Counted from the first letter of the stretch, positions 40,430-49,354 are shown. The stretch is DNA of 64,000 bases from Trichomonas vaginalis G3 (GCF_026262505.1 NC_067207.1:4348252-4412251), one strand, 5' to 3'. The notes: generated by a model not told the origin, from the letters alone. Made by a program: numbers and translations.

Positions 40430-41240
40430 ACAGATGTTTATATGACACTTCTTCGTAAAGACTTTGTTGAGATTTCTTCGTAAAGACTTTGTTGAGATTT
40501 CTTCGTAAAGACTTTGTTGAGATTTCTTCGTAAATGACCCAAAAATATATTTTAGGTGAAGAGGTGAGATTTCACCTCTTTTTTCACCTCATTTCTCACC
40601 TCTTGAATTTTCATGAATTTCTTCGTAAAGACTTTGTTAAGACTTCTTCATCTAATTTCTCATGAACTTTCTTGTCTATGTTTTTGTTGAGATTTCTTCG
40701 TAAAGACTTTGTTGAGATTTCTTCGTAAAGACTTTGTCAAGATTTCTTCGTAAAGACTTTGTTGAGATTTCTTCGTAAATGACCCTAGTAGTATATTTTT
40801 GGTGTAAATTTCATGAAAATTCAAGAGGGTGAAAAATTAGGTGAAAAAACAGGTGAAATCTCACCTCTTCACCTAAACATTATTTTTGGTGTAAAATTCT
40901 GAGTAAAATGACAGATGGAACCATACTTTTTCAGTAAGTACATATGGGGTAGAAAAGAGGGTAGAAAACGGGTAGATATACCCTTCTACCCTAAAATATA
41001 TTTTTGTCTGATTTACGCTCATTACGATGAAGTTTTGACAAAGTCTTTACGAAGAAATCTTGACAAAGTCTTTACGAAGAAATCTTGACAAAGTCTTTAC
41101 GATGAAGTTTTGACAAAGTCTTTACGATGAAGTTTTGACAAAGTCTTTACGATGAAGTTTTGACAAAGTCTTTACGATGAAATCTTGACAAAGTCTTTAC
41201 GATGAAATCTTGACAAAGTCTTTACGATGAAATTCATGAA
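40430..41240. repeat. 25-bp tandem repeats in opposite orientations, right end of Maverick B
   Basis: Units of TTTCTTCGTAAAGACTTTGT type with a 25-bp period (for example AAGTCTTTAC at 41,041, 41,066 and 41,091). They run in one orientation at 40,440-40,540 and 40,620-40,790 and in the opposite orientation at 41,030-41,230. Operator arrays lie between and beside the blocks. No gene in 40,402-41,519. Confidence 0.85.
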
Positions 41241-41325
41241 AATTCAAGAGGTGAAAAATGAGGTGAAAAAACAGGTGAAATCTCACCTCTTCACCTAAAA
41301 TATATTTTTATTGAATTCTGTATAA
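40545..41325. promoter_or_regulatory. Four operator arrays at the right end of Maverick B
   Basis: Arrays at about 40,545-40,622, 40,808-40,895, 40,945-41,010 and 41,232-41,325. Three use GGTGA half-sites. The one at 40,945 uses GGGTAGAAAA repeats around GGGTAGATATACCC, another half-site with the same layout. The repeats are not beside a gene here, so they may act in replication or packaging rather than transcription. Confidence 0.65.
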
Positions 41326-41349
41326 TATTCTGAGTAATATGACAGATGT

Positions 41350-41430
41350 TTATATAACACTTTCTCCGGTTTATAGGACCTCTCTCATATTCTATCTTGT
41401 CATATCAAAACTCATAGTCATGTTTGTCCT
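41350..41430 (-). pseudogene. Methyltransferase 3' remnant at the opposite end of Maverick B
   Basis: ACACTTTCTCCGGTTTATAGG and following bases match the 3' part of the adenine methyltransferase gene, which belongs to the other terminus. It sits just inside the right terminal repeat in inverted orientation, as if the inverted repeat had once been longer. Confidence 0.75.
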
Positions 41431-41519
41431 CTAAGACTTCATTTATACTAAACATCTTCAGGGCTAGAAGGCACGAAGTGCCTGGAAGCCCCACTTCCTT
41501 TTTTTTTTTTTTTTTTTTT
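41430..41519 (-). repeat. Right terminal inverted repeat of Maverick B
   Basis: TTATACTAAACATCTTCAGG, then the GGCAC-GAA-GTGCC stem, GGAAGCCCCACTTCC, and about 22 Ts. Mirrors the left end. Confidence 0.9.
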
Positions 41520-41895
41520 TATTTTATATAAAAATCAAATTCAATGATCTTAAAAGCGAAGGATAAACCTCAAAATTTACGAATATAATGAGTGGGAATA
41601 TAATGCTTATCTATCATAAAACCATATGAAATATTAATTTTTGCTTTACGCCTAATTTTTGACGACAATTAGCAAAAAATGTTAAATGTTAACACTCAGT
41701 CCATTTGAATATGAAAAATAAAATTGACTTTGATTAAATGTTTTTATTTATCATGCAATTCTTCTTGCGACCAAAGATTTGAATAAAAGTTCAAAAATAA
41801 GATAGCTTAAAAAATAATATACGGTAGTGTTTACTAATAGATGAATAGTATATAGATTCTATTAAAATGGATTTGATCCAAAAAAATATATAAAA
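41520..41895 (+). repeat. Inner left arm of the element X palindrome
   Basis: Non-coding AT-rich sequence. Its reverse complement is at 41,961-42,330, nearly identical over the whole length. Confidence 0.9.
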
Positions 41896-41960
41896 TTTGA
41901 TCATAAATAAAATCGTTTTAAATGACTTCTTCATTTAAATTATAACAATTATTTTTGGTT

Positions 41961-42389
41961 TTATATTTTTTTGGATCAAATCCATTTTAATAGAATTTAT
42001 ATACTATTCATCTATTAGTAAACACTACCGTATATTATTTTTTAAGCTATCTTATTTTTTGAAATTTTATTCAAATCTTTGGTCGCAAGAAGAATTGCAT
42101 GATAAATAAAAAACATTTAATCAAAGTCAATTTTATTTTTCATATTCAAATGGACTGAGTGTTAACATTTAACATTTTTTGCTAATTGTCGTCAAAAATT
42201 AGGCGTAAAGCAAAAATTAATATTTCATATGGTTTTATGATAGATAAGCATTATATTCCCACTCATTATATTCGTAAATTTTGAGGTTTATCCTTCGCTT
42301 TTAAGATCATTGAATTTGATTTTTATATAAAATAGTTATATATTAGAAAATAATATGAGTTTATGTGATATTATTTTTTCAGAAGATTT
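41961..42389 (-). repeat. Right arm of the element X palindrome, with the empty Maverick site
   Basis: Reverse complement of 41,520-41,895 joined directly to the reverse complement of 17,910-17,969. The junction at about 42,325-42,336 is the uninterrupted version of the Maverick B target and contains a single TATTTT. Confidence 0.88.
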
Positions 42390-42560
42390 CATTCTATATG
42401 CCTATGAAAAGTACTCTCAAAACTAACTTTTTCCTAATTATAATTAAATCTAGAATATTGTATTATGCTTAGTATTATTTCATTTTTCTCATTCAATTTA
42501 GAATTTACAAATGTCAAAAAATTGAGAGCTGTCACTTTTGATGAATTTCTGTTTATTACA
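42390..42560. other. Unique right shoulder of element X
   Basis: AT-rich, non-coding, ending in the inverted terminal GAGCTGTCAC...CTGTTTATTACA. The left shoulder (17,761-17,909) is different sequence, so only the terminal 30 bp and the central palindrome are inverted repeats. Confidence 0.6.
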
Positions 42561-42662
42561 GTAATATTTGCAATGGTATGTGTATGTCCAACGTCACTTT
42601 TCCTGTTTAAGGTTTCTTGTAAGTTTGTAATATCAGATATAGAATGTGTATGTGTTGCATGC
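42561..42662 (-). pseudogene. Phage-like fibre gene, middle part (copy A)
   Basis: HTHT repeat-coding segment of the Maverick A fibre gene between insertions X and Y (GHTHTIANI, THTHSISDITNLQETL). Confidence 0.75.
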
Positions 42663-43590
42663 TAAGATCAGTCATAATGTAAACCTCTCAATTTTATTGT
42701 CGTGGGAAGTATCTCAATTCCTTCAAAAAAATTGAAAAACTATTTAATTTTAAAAATATAATACTTTTAATTAGTTAATTAATTGGAGATATTTTTTAAA
42801 AATCACTTTTGATAATACTTTTGAGAACTTTAATTAAAAAAATATATTCAAAAATATCCAGGATATCAAGAGTGAATTGTTCCTTATGAGGTATATAGTT
42901 ATGATGTATACCTCATAAGGAACAATTCCCTCCTTAAAACGAGAAAACTTGTTCGAAATTGTTTATCATTTCGAACAAGTTTTCTCGTTTTTAATAGGAA
43001 ACTAAAGGCTATGAGGCACTGATTATATATTAGTGCCTCATAGCCTTTAGTTCCTAATAGATAGCTGGGGAACTTTCTCCAAATGATAAGTTATTCAGAG
43101 AAAGTTTCCCAGCTATCAAGAGGGAATTGTTCCTTATGAGGTATATAGTTATGATGTATACCTCATAAGGAACAATTCCCTCCTTAAAATCGTAGACATT
43201 TTTATACTTATTAATCAACCATTCAAAATCATATTCCTCTGAAAAGTTATTTTATTAAAAATTTAGAATTTTAATAAATATAGAGTTTGAATTTCATACA
43301 ATACCTATATATTTTCAATAATGGAATTTGAAAACCATTCTCAAAAGTTCTCAGAAAACCTTTTTTTCATTAATTTTAAGAAATCTGAGTATTAAATTAA
43401 GTGATAAATTCGTTTGACACTACTTTAATTTTTAAATTCAAAAAATTATATGTGCTTCTTAAAATGACTCAAAAAATTTTATTATAAAATAATATATAAT
43501 ATTAAAAATCCCACAACATTTTTTTACTTTACATAATCGTACTTCCTCGACGATTAATTTCCACTCAATTTCTATCGTTGACCGAACTTA
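42663..43590. mobile_element. Element Y, 928-bp non-autonomous insertion
   Basis: Flanked by the 6-bp duplication GCATGC (42,657-42,662 and 43,591-43,596). Imperfect terminal inverted repeats begin TAAG(A/T)TC(A/G)GTCA and continue for about 50 bp (subterminal TTATTGTCGTGGGAAGTA against TTAATCGTCGAGGAAGTA). No coding capacity; the interior holds the hairpin array. The superfamily is not clear to me; a 6-bp duplication argues against mariner. Confidence 0.75.
42874..43181. repeat. Five tandem hairpins inside element Y
   Basis: Hairpins at 42,874-42,928, 42,940-42,987, 42,996-43,055, 43,063-43,114 and 43,121-43,181. Stems are about 17-25 bp and loops about 10-16 bases. First and fifth are the same sequence (TTGTTCCTTATGAGGTATA stem); the other three are unrelated (ACTTGTTCGAA, GGCTATGAGGCACT, AACTTTCTC stems). 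Spacing is close to 60 bp. Confidence 0.9.
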
Positions 43591-44111
43591 GCATGCAACA
43601 TATGAGTCTTATCTGCTTTTGTCTCTAATGTTTCCTTAAGACTTGGTATTTGGTTAATATAATGTATATGAGTCTTTTTAGAATATTCGTTTTCAGCTCT
43701 TGTCACTTCACTTGACATTTTATTGTCAACATATGTTTTGTCTGCTAGTTCAGGATGAGTATGTTCTTTTGTTGCATAAGCATTGTTAGCTCTTTCTTCT
43801 TCTTTTGCTATTGCATCGTCTACATATTCTTTGTCAGCTTTGTTGTCAACATCTGCTTTCAAAAGAAGTTCATTTATAGGTTTCTCGTTTAAAGTTCCTT
43901 TTGTTGGATTTATACAGACAGTATTGTTCTTCTTGTCTTGAAATAGAAACTCATCTGTTAAAGGGTTTAATGTCAGTTTTAAGTTTCCTTCTTTCAATGA
44001 CTCAGATATCTTAGAATAGTTTGAAAAGTTTGTTGTGTTCTTATTTAGAGCTTGCATAATGAGTTGTCGGTTGTGTTGTATTTCTCTTATGGAAGCAATA
44101 TCTTTCGACAT
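43591..44111 (-). pseudogene. Phage-like fibre gene, N-terminal part (copy A)
   Basis: Start MSKDIASIREIQHNRQLIMQ after TTTTATCTATAATAAAAATG. Contains coiled repeats (NKADKEYVDDAIAKEEERAN, LADKTYVDNKM) that suggest a trimeric shaft. Interrupted by Y and then X. Confidence 0.75.
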
Positions 44112-44129
44112 TTTTATTATAGATAAAAT

Positions 44130-44976
44130 ATGCTTCCAATAGAAAAAGAAAATTCTAGAGTTGCTACAACTAAACCATTAGATGAACTTTTTACTAATGT
44201 CGGTCAAAAGTTTGAGACAGATACCGTAAAGCATGAAGGCTATCGTTTTGACTACCCATTAAGATGGTTAAGAGACCCATCCGTCACAAAAGCTATTGGC
44301 TTTCGTAGAATGAAGTTCATTTCAGAAGCCATACATGGTTTCCCATTTACGGTCGGTTTTGAAGTTCGATACTATAACAAAGAAAAACGTATGTATGAGA
44401 AATTTGAACAGGGAAAACTTTTACAAGTTAGTTTGCTTATAAATTTAGAAACAACTCTTCAAGCTTTTCAAGAAAAAATAAACGATATCTATATCGAATA
44501 TGCAAACCAGTATAACATTGACGAAGGAGAATATCATCTCGATATTATTTATGACAGGAAAAATGCAACTGTTAAAATCAATAAAATAGAAGACCTTGGA
44601 GAAAACGTTTATATTTCTAAAATATAACAACTTGGCATGGTATAGATTTATGAGGATGTTAAATCAGCCTGCAGCATATCCAGTACACCCGGACTATTAT
44701 GAAGTCGAAAACCCTAATGGAACATATGAAAATATTTTCGACCAAGATGCTATTATTGTTCATGCTTCATTTTCTGGCGCCCAAAACTCTTTTTTATGCT
44801 TGGCAAATGACTTTTACGAAAAACCTACAAAGTTATACGAACCACCAAGTGGAAGTATTTCAGACTTTCAAGTATGGTTTACTACAGATGGAAGAAAAAG
44901 AATAATTCCATTATACCATGCGTTTTACTTAGAACTTAGTTTCATATACAACTACTATCGAACGGTAAAAATATAA
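44130..44976 (+). pseudogene. 282-aa-type Maverick protein, paralogue 2 (copy A)
   Basis: Counterpart of 19,684-20,532, starting MLPIEKENSRVATTKPLD and diverging from the fibre gene across 18 bp as in copy B. Broken. Confidence 0.7.
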
Positions 44977-44980
44977 TTTT

Positions 44981-45223
44981 TTAATACGGTTGAGGTGTTG
45001 GATTTGGTTGCCAACTAGACTGTGGTGCAGGTTCAGGCTGTTGTATAACAGGAGCTTGTTCTTCTGGTTCAGGGTCTTTAGGTATAATACCAACGAACTG
45101 ACCTACTCTTTTACCAATATTTTTGACTCCGTTCCAAATTCCTTTTCCGACAGATTTTATTCCATTCCATATATCTCTTCCAACTCTTCTGAAGAAGTTT
45201 CCAATACTACTGAAGAAACCCAT
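44981..45223 (-). CDS. 80-aa Met-Gly amphipathic peptide (copy A)
   Basis: Whole; same length as copy B with few changes (RRVGRDIWNGIKSVGKGIW). The amphipathic pattern and MGFFSS start are kept, which supports selection on this small gene in the past. Confidence 0.75.
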   Translation of the reverse strand: MGFFSSIGNFFRRVGRDIWNGIKSVGKGIWNGVKNIGKRVGQFVGIIPKDPEPEEQAPVIQQPEPAPQSSWQPNPTPQPY

Positions 45224-45241
45224 TTTACTAGTAGTAAAAAT

Positions 45242-45604
45242 CTAATGTCCGCCAAGTCTTTTACGTTTCCTGTTGAGTTCCATAGCATTCTTTAACTGGA
45301 GCTCATACATTCTGTTTCTCCTCTGGTAGAAAACATATTCTGGGTCAACTCCTGTGTTCGCGTCATCTGCATAAAGTTGTTTATATCCCACTTCAGGGTT
45401 TGTATAAAACTCTTTCCATCTCATATTTGCATACCATGGTGGCAAACCTAACGCAGCGTCATTTGACATGGCAGTTTGCATTTGTACATCTGTTGGCACT
45501 TGACCATAGTTTGCCATTGCAGTTTGTATTCTAACTTCATTTGGAATATTCTCTGAGTTTGGTTGTCCAGGTTGCTGTGCATTCGCTAAGTTCTGTGCGT
45601 CCAT
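45242..45604 (-). CDS. 120-aa Maverick protein (copy A)
   Basis: Whole, 120 residues, unrecognised. N-terminal half is Asn/Gln/Ala-rich with a short internal repeat (RIQTAMANYGQVP / QMQTAMSNDAALG); then LPPWYANMRWKEFY; then a basic helix ending NRKRKRLGGH. It could be a DNA-associated or minor virion protein by composition. Confidence 0.7.
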   Translation of the reverse strand: MDAQNLANAQQPGQPNSENIPNEVRIQTAMANYGQVPTDVQMQTAMSNDAALGLPPWYANMRWKEFYTNPEVGYKQLYADDANTGVDPEYVFYQRRNRMYELQLKNAMELNRKRKRLGGH

Positions 45605-45627
45605 TTAATATTAGATAAAAATATCTC

Positions 45628-45759
45628 TTACGAGTACATATACTGAACATTTGCAGGCATTGGTTCATCTTCATATTCTCTGTACTTTTCTACCACGTCA
45701 AATAAATAAATGACACAATGGAAAAAACCTAAAACTAACAATCCGATTTCAAACCACAT
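45628..45759 (-). CDS. 43-aa single-pass membrane peptide (copy A)
   Basis: Same size as copy B: MWFEIGLLVLGFFHCVIYLF plus a charged tail (VVEKYREYEDEPMPANVQ). Overlaps the 3' end of the methyltransferase gene. Conservation of the frame in two copies is the main support. Confidence 0.7.
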   Translation of the reverse strand: MWFEIGLLVLGFFHCVIYLFDVVEKYREYEDEPMPANVQYMYS

Positions 45760-46562
45760 TTACTTACTAATAAAATTTCTTTATTGTGACACTTTCTCCG
45801 GTTTATAGGACCTCTCTCATATTCTATCTTGTCATATCTAAACTCATAGTCGTTTATATCTTCTAGCCATTTCATGACACTTTCTAAACCACTTTTATCG
45901 GATGTAAAGTAAAAGCATGGATGGTTATGTATAACGTCTAAAGTTTCTAAAGAGTCTCTCAAAGTCCAGTCTACTTGGTATTGAAAATCCCATGTGTTAT
46001 AGAACGGCGGGTCCACTATAAAGAAAACATTTTCCTTGTCTTTATATTTTTCATACAACTCTGTCCAATGACATCTCACAAACTCTATACCCTCAATATA
46101 TTTTTCTATGTCCTCTTTGAAAACATTTGTATAGTTAAGATATAAAACTTTTGACATAAGTGTTTCAATGTCATGAACTCTTATAGAACCACTATATAAT
46201 AGTCTAGCAGATATACTATCCCAGTCTATATATTCTGCTTTTTTCAAAACCTCTCTCACAATATTTTTCTTATCTAATGGTATACGTTCCATCTTACCTA
46301 TAGGTATCTTTTCTTTTAACTCTTTCAATATATTGTTTGTGTCTGGAATATGTTTGAGACGGTCCATATAGTTGTCGAAGTCATTGCATATAATCTTTGA
46401 GTCAGGAAATACGGTATGACATAAATGGGATATATAGAAACTTCCACCGAACAAATCTACAAATGTTAGACCATTCGGTAGTTTCTTAAGTTCTCTCAAT
46501 ATAATATCTTTACATCTACTCTTATTTCCAAAGAACGGTAACGGTGGTTTTGTAAAATTCAT
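45735..46562 (-). CDS. DNA adenine methyltransferase, D12 (Dam) class (copy A)
   Basis: Looks whole, 275 residues, three longer than in copy B. Motifs PFFGNKSR, VDLFGGS and VDPPFYNTW are all present. Last gene before the right terminus of Maverick A. Leader TTTTTATTATTATATATAAATG. Confidence 0.92.
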   Translation of the reverse strand: MNFTKPPLPFFGNKSRCKDIILRELKKLPNGLTFVDLFGGSFYISHLCHTVFPDSKIICNDFDNYMDRLKHIPDTNNILKELKEKIPIGKMERIPLDKKNIVREVLKKAEYIDWDSISARLLYSGSIRVHDIETLMSKVLYLNYTNVFKEDIEKYIEGIEFVRCHWTELYEKYKDKENVFFIVDPPFYNTWDFQYQVDWTLRDSLETLDVIHNHPCFYFTSDKSGLESVMKWLEDINDYEFRYDKIEYERGPINRRKCHNKEILLVSKCGLKSDC

Positions 46563-46689
46563 TTATATATAATAATAAAAATGTTTTTACCTGAAAAGTG
46601 ATAGAAAAGTGACAAAACATGAAAACATATCTAATTTGTGAAAAGTGACACATTATATAATGTTTTCTACCCAGAAGACTAACAATTTT

Positions 46690-47104
46690 CCGAATAAAAA
46701 CTTCATTTATACTAAACATCTTCGGGGCTAGAGGGCGCAACGCGCCTGGAAGCCCTCCGAATATAAACTTCATTTATACTAAACATCTTCGGGGCTAGAG
46801 GGCGCAACGCGCCTGGAAGCCCTCCGAATATAAACTTCATTTATACTAAACATCTTCAGGGCTAGAGGGCGCAACGCGCCTGGAAGCCCTCCGAATATAA
46901 ACTTCATTTATACTAAACATCTTCAGGGCTAGAGGGCGCAACGCGCCTGGAAGCCCTCCGAATATAAACTTCATTTATACTAAACATCTTCGGGGTTAGA
47001 GGGCGCAACGCGCCTGGAAGCCCTCCGAATAAAAACTTCATTTATACTAAACATCTTCGGGCTAGAGGGCGCAACGCGCCTGGAAGCCCCACTACCTTTT
47101 TTTT
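46690..47104 (-). repeat. Six-fold 67-bp amplification of the Maverick A terminus
   Basis: CTTCATTTATACTAAAC recurs at 46,701, 46,768, 46,835, 46,902, 46,969 and 47,036, exactly 67 bp apart. Each unit contains the terminal stem GGCGC-AAC-GCGCC. Only the last unit carries the full end (GGAAGCCCCACTACC plus eight Ts). Differences between units are one or two bases, so amplification was recent. Confidence 0.93.
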
Positions 47105-48670
47105 AAATTAAAACCTTAAACTTATGGAGAAATCAGATTGACTCACTAAGATGCGAGTTGTTAGCCATTGGGATACCAATATCAGAAATTTGAGTACGTA
47201 ATTAAGGAATCAATAATATTAGCTAGAATCTTCTGACAATGAAATTCTTAATTTATTATTGTAATCATGGATAATCACACCAACACTTAAAATAGACTAA
47301 TGTAATATATTGATGATTTCAGAAAATTGGGCTGTTTTAGTCAAATTATTATCATTCTCGAGTATTTTGTGCTTTTTTCATGAATTTCAATGAAAATAGT
47401 ATACAAATGATATACGTTGTCGATATCAGAATGATGAACAGCATTCTTCGATAAAAGTGAACTGAAACATAATTTCTTTGAAAAATAAAGCATCGATTTT
47501 ATTTATTGATGGTTTATATTTGATCTATGTATATTTATTGCTTCTGGTAATATTTGACACGCATTACCCTTGATCAAATCATTTCTAATTCATGAACTTT
47601 TTATTGAAATCACTTTTTTATAGCTATTTTTCTGACCATTTTTGTTGATCCAGAAGTCAGTTATTAATGTTTTTACCATTTCATATGATCTAATGACGAG
47701 ATATCATTAATCTGATGATGATCGATTGAATCATGACTTCGATTTCAAGCAATCATTGGGCTTTAAATTTTCCTTTTTCACGGAGATATATATCTATTTT
47801 AATGCATTGCAAATATACTCATCATAAATATATGTCAATATGAGTACATATTTCAATGGGAAAATTTCATTTTGGCATTTGAAATGGCGAGATAGAAGCA
47901 CTCAAACATTCCAATAATTAAAACACTTCGCAAAATATAGAATCTAGCGAGAAACATGCATTATAATAAGGAATTGTTCATGAAATAGGTAAACATACAC
48001 CTAGTATGTATGGAAATATACTTGCAATAAACGAACTTTAAATTACCTGGGTAGATAACAAATTTATGCTTTCTGAACCCTGAGAAATCATGGAATTGTC
48101 AATGCTGAAACATATCGGGAAAGGATTATGCTATAACGCAATATGCTATTGTGCATTCTTCTAAATAGAGTGGTTCCATAAAGGTGGTTATTATTCAGAT
48201 TTTAAACTAAAAGAAAATGAAATTAATGAGATATCAATATTTTTGGAAATGAAAATGCAACCATTTCATGGAAGTCGATGAAGATGCATACATAATCCAA
48301 CCCATTATCTTTAACTTGACCGATTTTTATAAATTTATAATCAGAATTTTGATCAAATGTCATTTTTTGTGAATTTCAAAAAATTAAAATTGGGACTATT
48401 ACATATATTTTTTATTACTGAAGAAAAATATAAATTCACAATTTTTAAAAATACTTTCATAAATTTCGAGTACCTTTTCAAAATTGAGAATAAGAAATGT
48501 GTTTGTGATCTTCTAATATGTTACTTCAATTTTTATTTATGGGACAAAATTGATAACTTCACAAAATTAAGAAAGGTATTCAAAGTAAGACCTTACACGT
48601 TCTTAATTATGCCATTGATATTATTAACTAATATTGAAGATCTATTATTTTTGGTAATTTTAATTTTGTG
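47105..48670. other. Host intergenic DNA
   Basis: AT-rich, no reading frame with convincing composition. Short frames on the + strand near 48,357-48,683 are Phe/Leu/Ile/Lys low-complexity and lack a good initiator. I see no RNA gene or repeat here. Confidence 0.5.
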
Positions 48671-48676
48671 TCATTT
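48671..48676 (+). promoter_or_regulatory. Trichomonas initiator (Inr) element
   Basis: TCATTT fits the T. vaginalis consensus TCA(+1)Py(T/A), with transcription starting at the A (48,673), 19 bases before the ATG at 48,692. Short leaders are usual in this organism. This decides the start codon. Confidence 0.65.
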
Positions 48677-48691
48677 AACGTAAATTTAATT

Positions 48692-49354
48692 ATGAATCTT
48701 TCTTCAACTAGCCCAACAAAATCTCCTCGTCGACTCTCATCTGGTGCCACTATAGGTTCGCAAAGAGATTTTTCTTCATTATCCTCAACAAATTATAACG
48801 ATTCGAAATTATATCAACAATTCAAGCAAGAAGTTGAACAAGGAAAGTTCAAGGCTAGTGACTCTGACATCAAAAATTTAGTACTGATTCCTCATTTCGA
48901 ACCATTCGACATTAATTACGTTCCATCAGAAGATCCGATTCATGTCAATCAATCTATTACAAAGAAAATCGATGCGGCTTCAAAGGCAGAGCCAAAACTT
49001 GTATCTGGCATAAAGGAGGCTACTCATGCAAAGTCAAAAAAATTATATGAATCGCAAATGAATGAATATTACAAAGATATCCAATTAAAATCCAAATCAC
49101 AACAAACCATTAATCATATTGATCTATCAATGAACAGAGTATTAGTAACTGATTCACTAAATTCACTAAAAAAACATTTAATAATTCTTAAAAATCAAAA
49201 TGAAGCTTTGAACTCACATATACTATTGCTAACCAAAGCTAAACAACAATTAACTATTCAAAAACAATCTTTAATTCAAGCTACGAAATGGCAAAAGCGC
49301 GAGATAGCAAAAATCCTCGGATCTCGTGTTCAACAATCAGAGCATCCTGATTAA
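48692..49354 (+). CDS. Host coiled-coil protein, 220 aa, unknown function
   Basis: Not recognised. Start chosen at the ATG 19 bases after the Inr; an upstream in-frame ATG overlaps the Inr itself. Residues 1-35 are Ser/Thr-rich and basic (SPTKSPRRLSSGATIGS), likely disordered and phosphorylatable. About 60-90 includes LVLIPHFEPFDINYVPSEDP. The C-terminal half (about 130-210) is helical with heptad-like Leu/Ile spacing (LKKHLIILKNQNEALNSHIL), suggesting a coiled-coil subunit of a complex. No signal or membrane segment. Codon use is more mixed than in the Mavericks, as expected for a host gene. It is the only clear protein gene in the host segment. Confidence 0.75.
   Translation: MNLSSTSPTKSPRRLSSGATIGSQRDFSSLSSTNYNDSKLYQQFKQEVEQGKFKASDSDIKNLVLIPHFEPFDINYVPSEDPIHVNQSITKKIDAASKAEPKLVSGIKEATHAKSKKLYESQMNEYYKDIQLKSKSQQTINHIDLSMNRVLVTDSLNSLKKHLIILKNQNEALNSHILLLTKAKQQLTIQKQSLIQATKWQKREIAKILGSRVQQSEHPD

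Larger units (their letters stand above)
17970..41519 (-). mobile_element. Maverick/Polinton copy B, both ends present
   Basis: Virus-like element of about 23.5 kb nested in element X. Ends: A-run then GGCAGTGGGGCTTCCAGGCAC on the left, and the inverted form with a T-run on the right. Target duplication TATTTT (17,964-17,969 and 41,520-41,525). All parts listed in the summary are present; integrase, fibre, capsid and the large structural gene are among the broken ones, while polymerase, helicase, ATPase, penton-like protein and methyltransferase look whole. About ten genes are broken overall. It is younger than X and A by nesting; orientation is opposite to A and C. Confidence 0.95.
17749..42560. 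mobile_element. Fold-back element X, host of Maverick B
   Basis: DNA transposon-like insertion in the fibre gene of Maverick A. Its ends are TGTTGTAAACAG (17,749-17,760) and the inverted CTGTTTATTACA (42,549-42,560), extended inward by AAATTCATCAAA and GTGACA on both sides. GTAA is duplicated on each flank (17,745-17,748 and 42,561-42,564). Without Maverick B it is about 1.26 kb and non-coding. Its centre is a palindrome of about 430-bp arms with a loop near 41,896-41,960. The family is unknown to me; it could be a non-autonomous fold-back of a cut-and-paste superfamily. Confidence 0.75.
1..47104 (+). mobile_element. Maverick/Polinton copy A, left-truncated by the window, with nested insertions
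   Basis: Virus-like DNA element of the Maverick/Polinton family. It enters the window inside its major capsid gene and ends at the terminal repeat and T-run at 47,036-47,104. Its parts in the window are capsid, penton, SF3 helicase, packaging ATPase, KilA-N block, family B polymerase, integrase, phage-like fibre and adenine methyltransferase. It is interrupted by Tvmar1, by element X (which holds Maverick B) and by element Y. Without the insertions about 20 kb lies in the window, and the missing left end should add roughly 4-5 kb judging from copy C. Broken, with on the order of a dozen or more breaks, but close in sequence to copy B over long stretches, so not ancient. Confidence 0.93.

Noticed and set aside
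42465-42665. 66-aa plus-strand frame across the X boundary
   Set aside because: It joins transposon sequence to the antisense of the fibre repeats; no independent support.
48357-48683. 108-aa host frame before the coiled-coil gene
   Set aside because: Low-complexity Phe/Leu/Ile/Lys composition typical of AT-rich non-coding DNA; no Inr at its start; it overlaps the promoter of the real gene.
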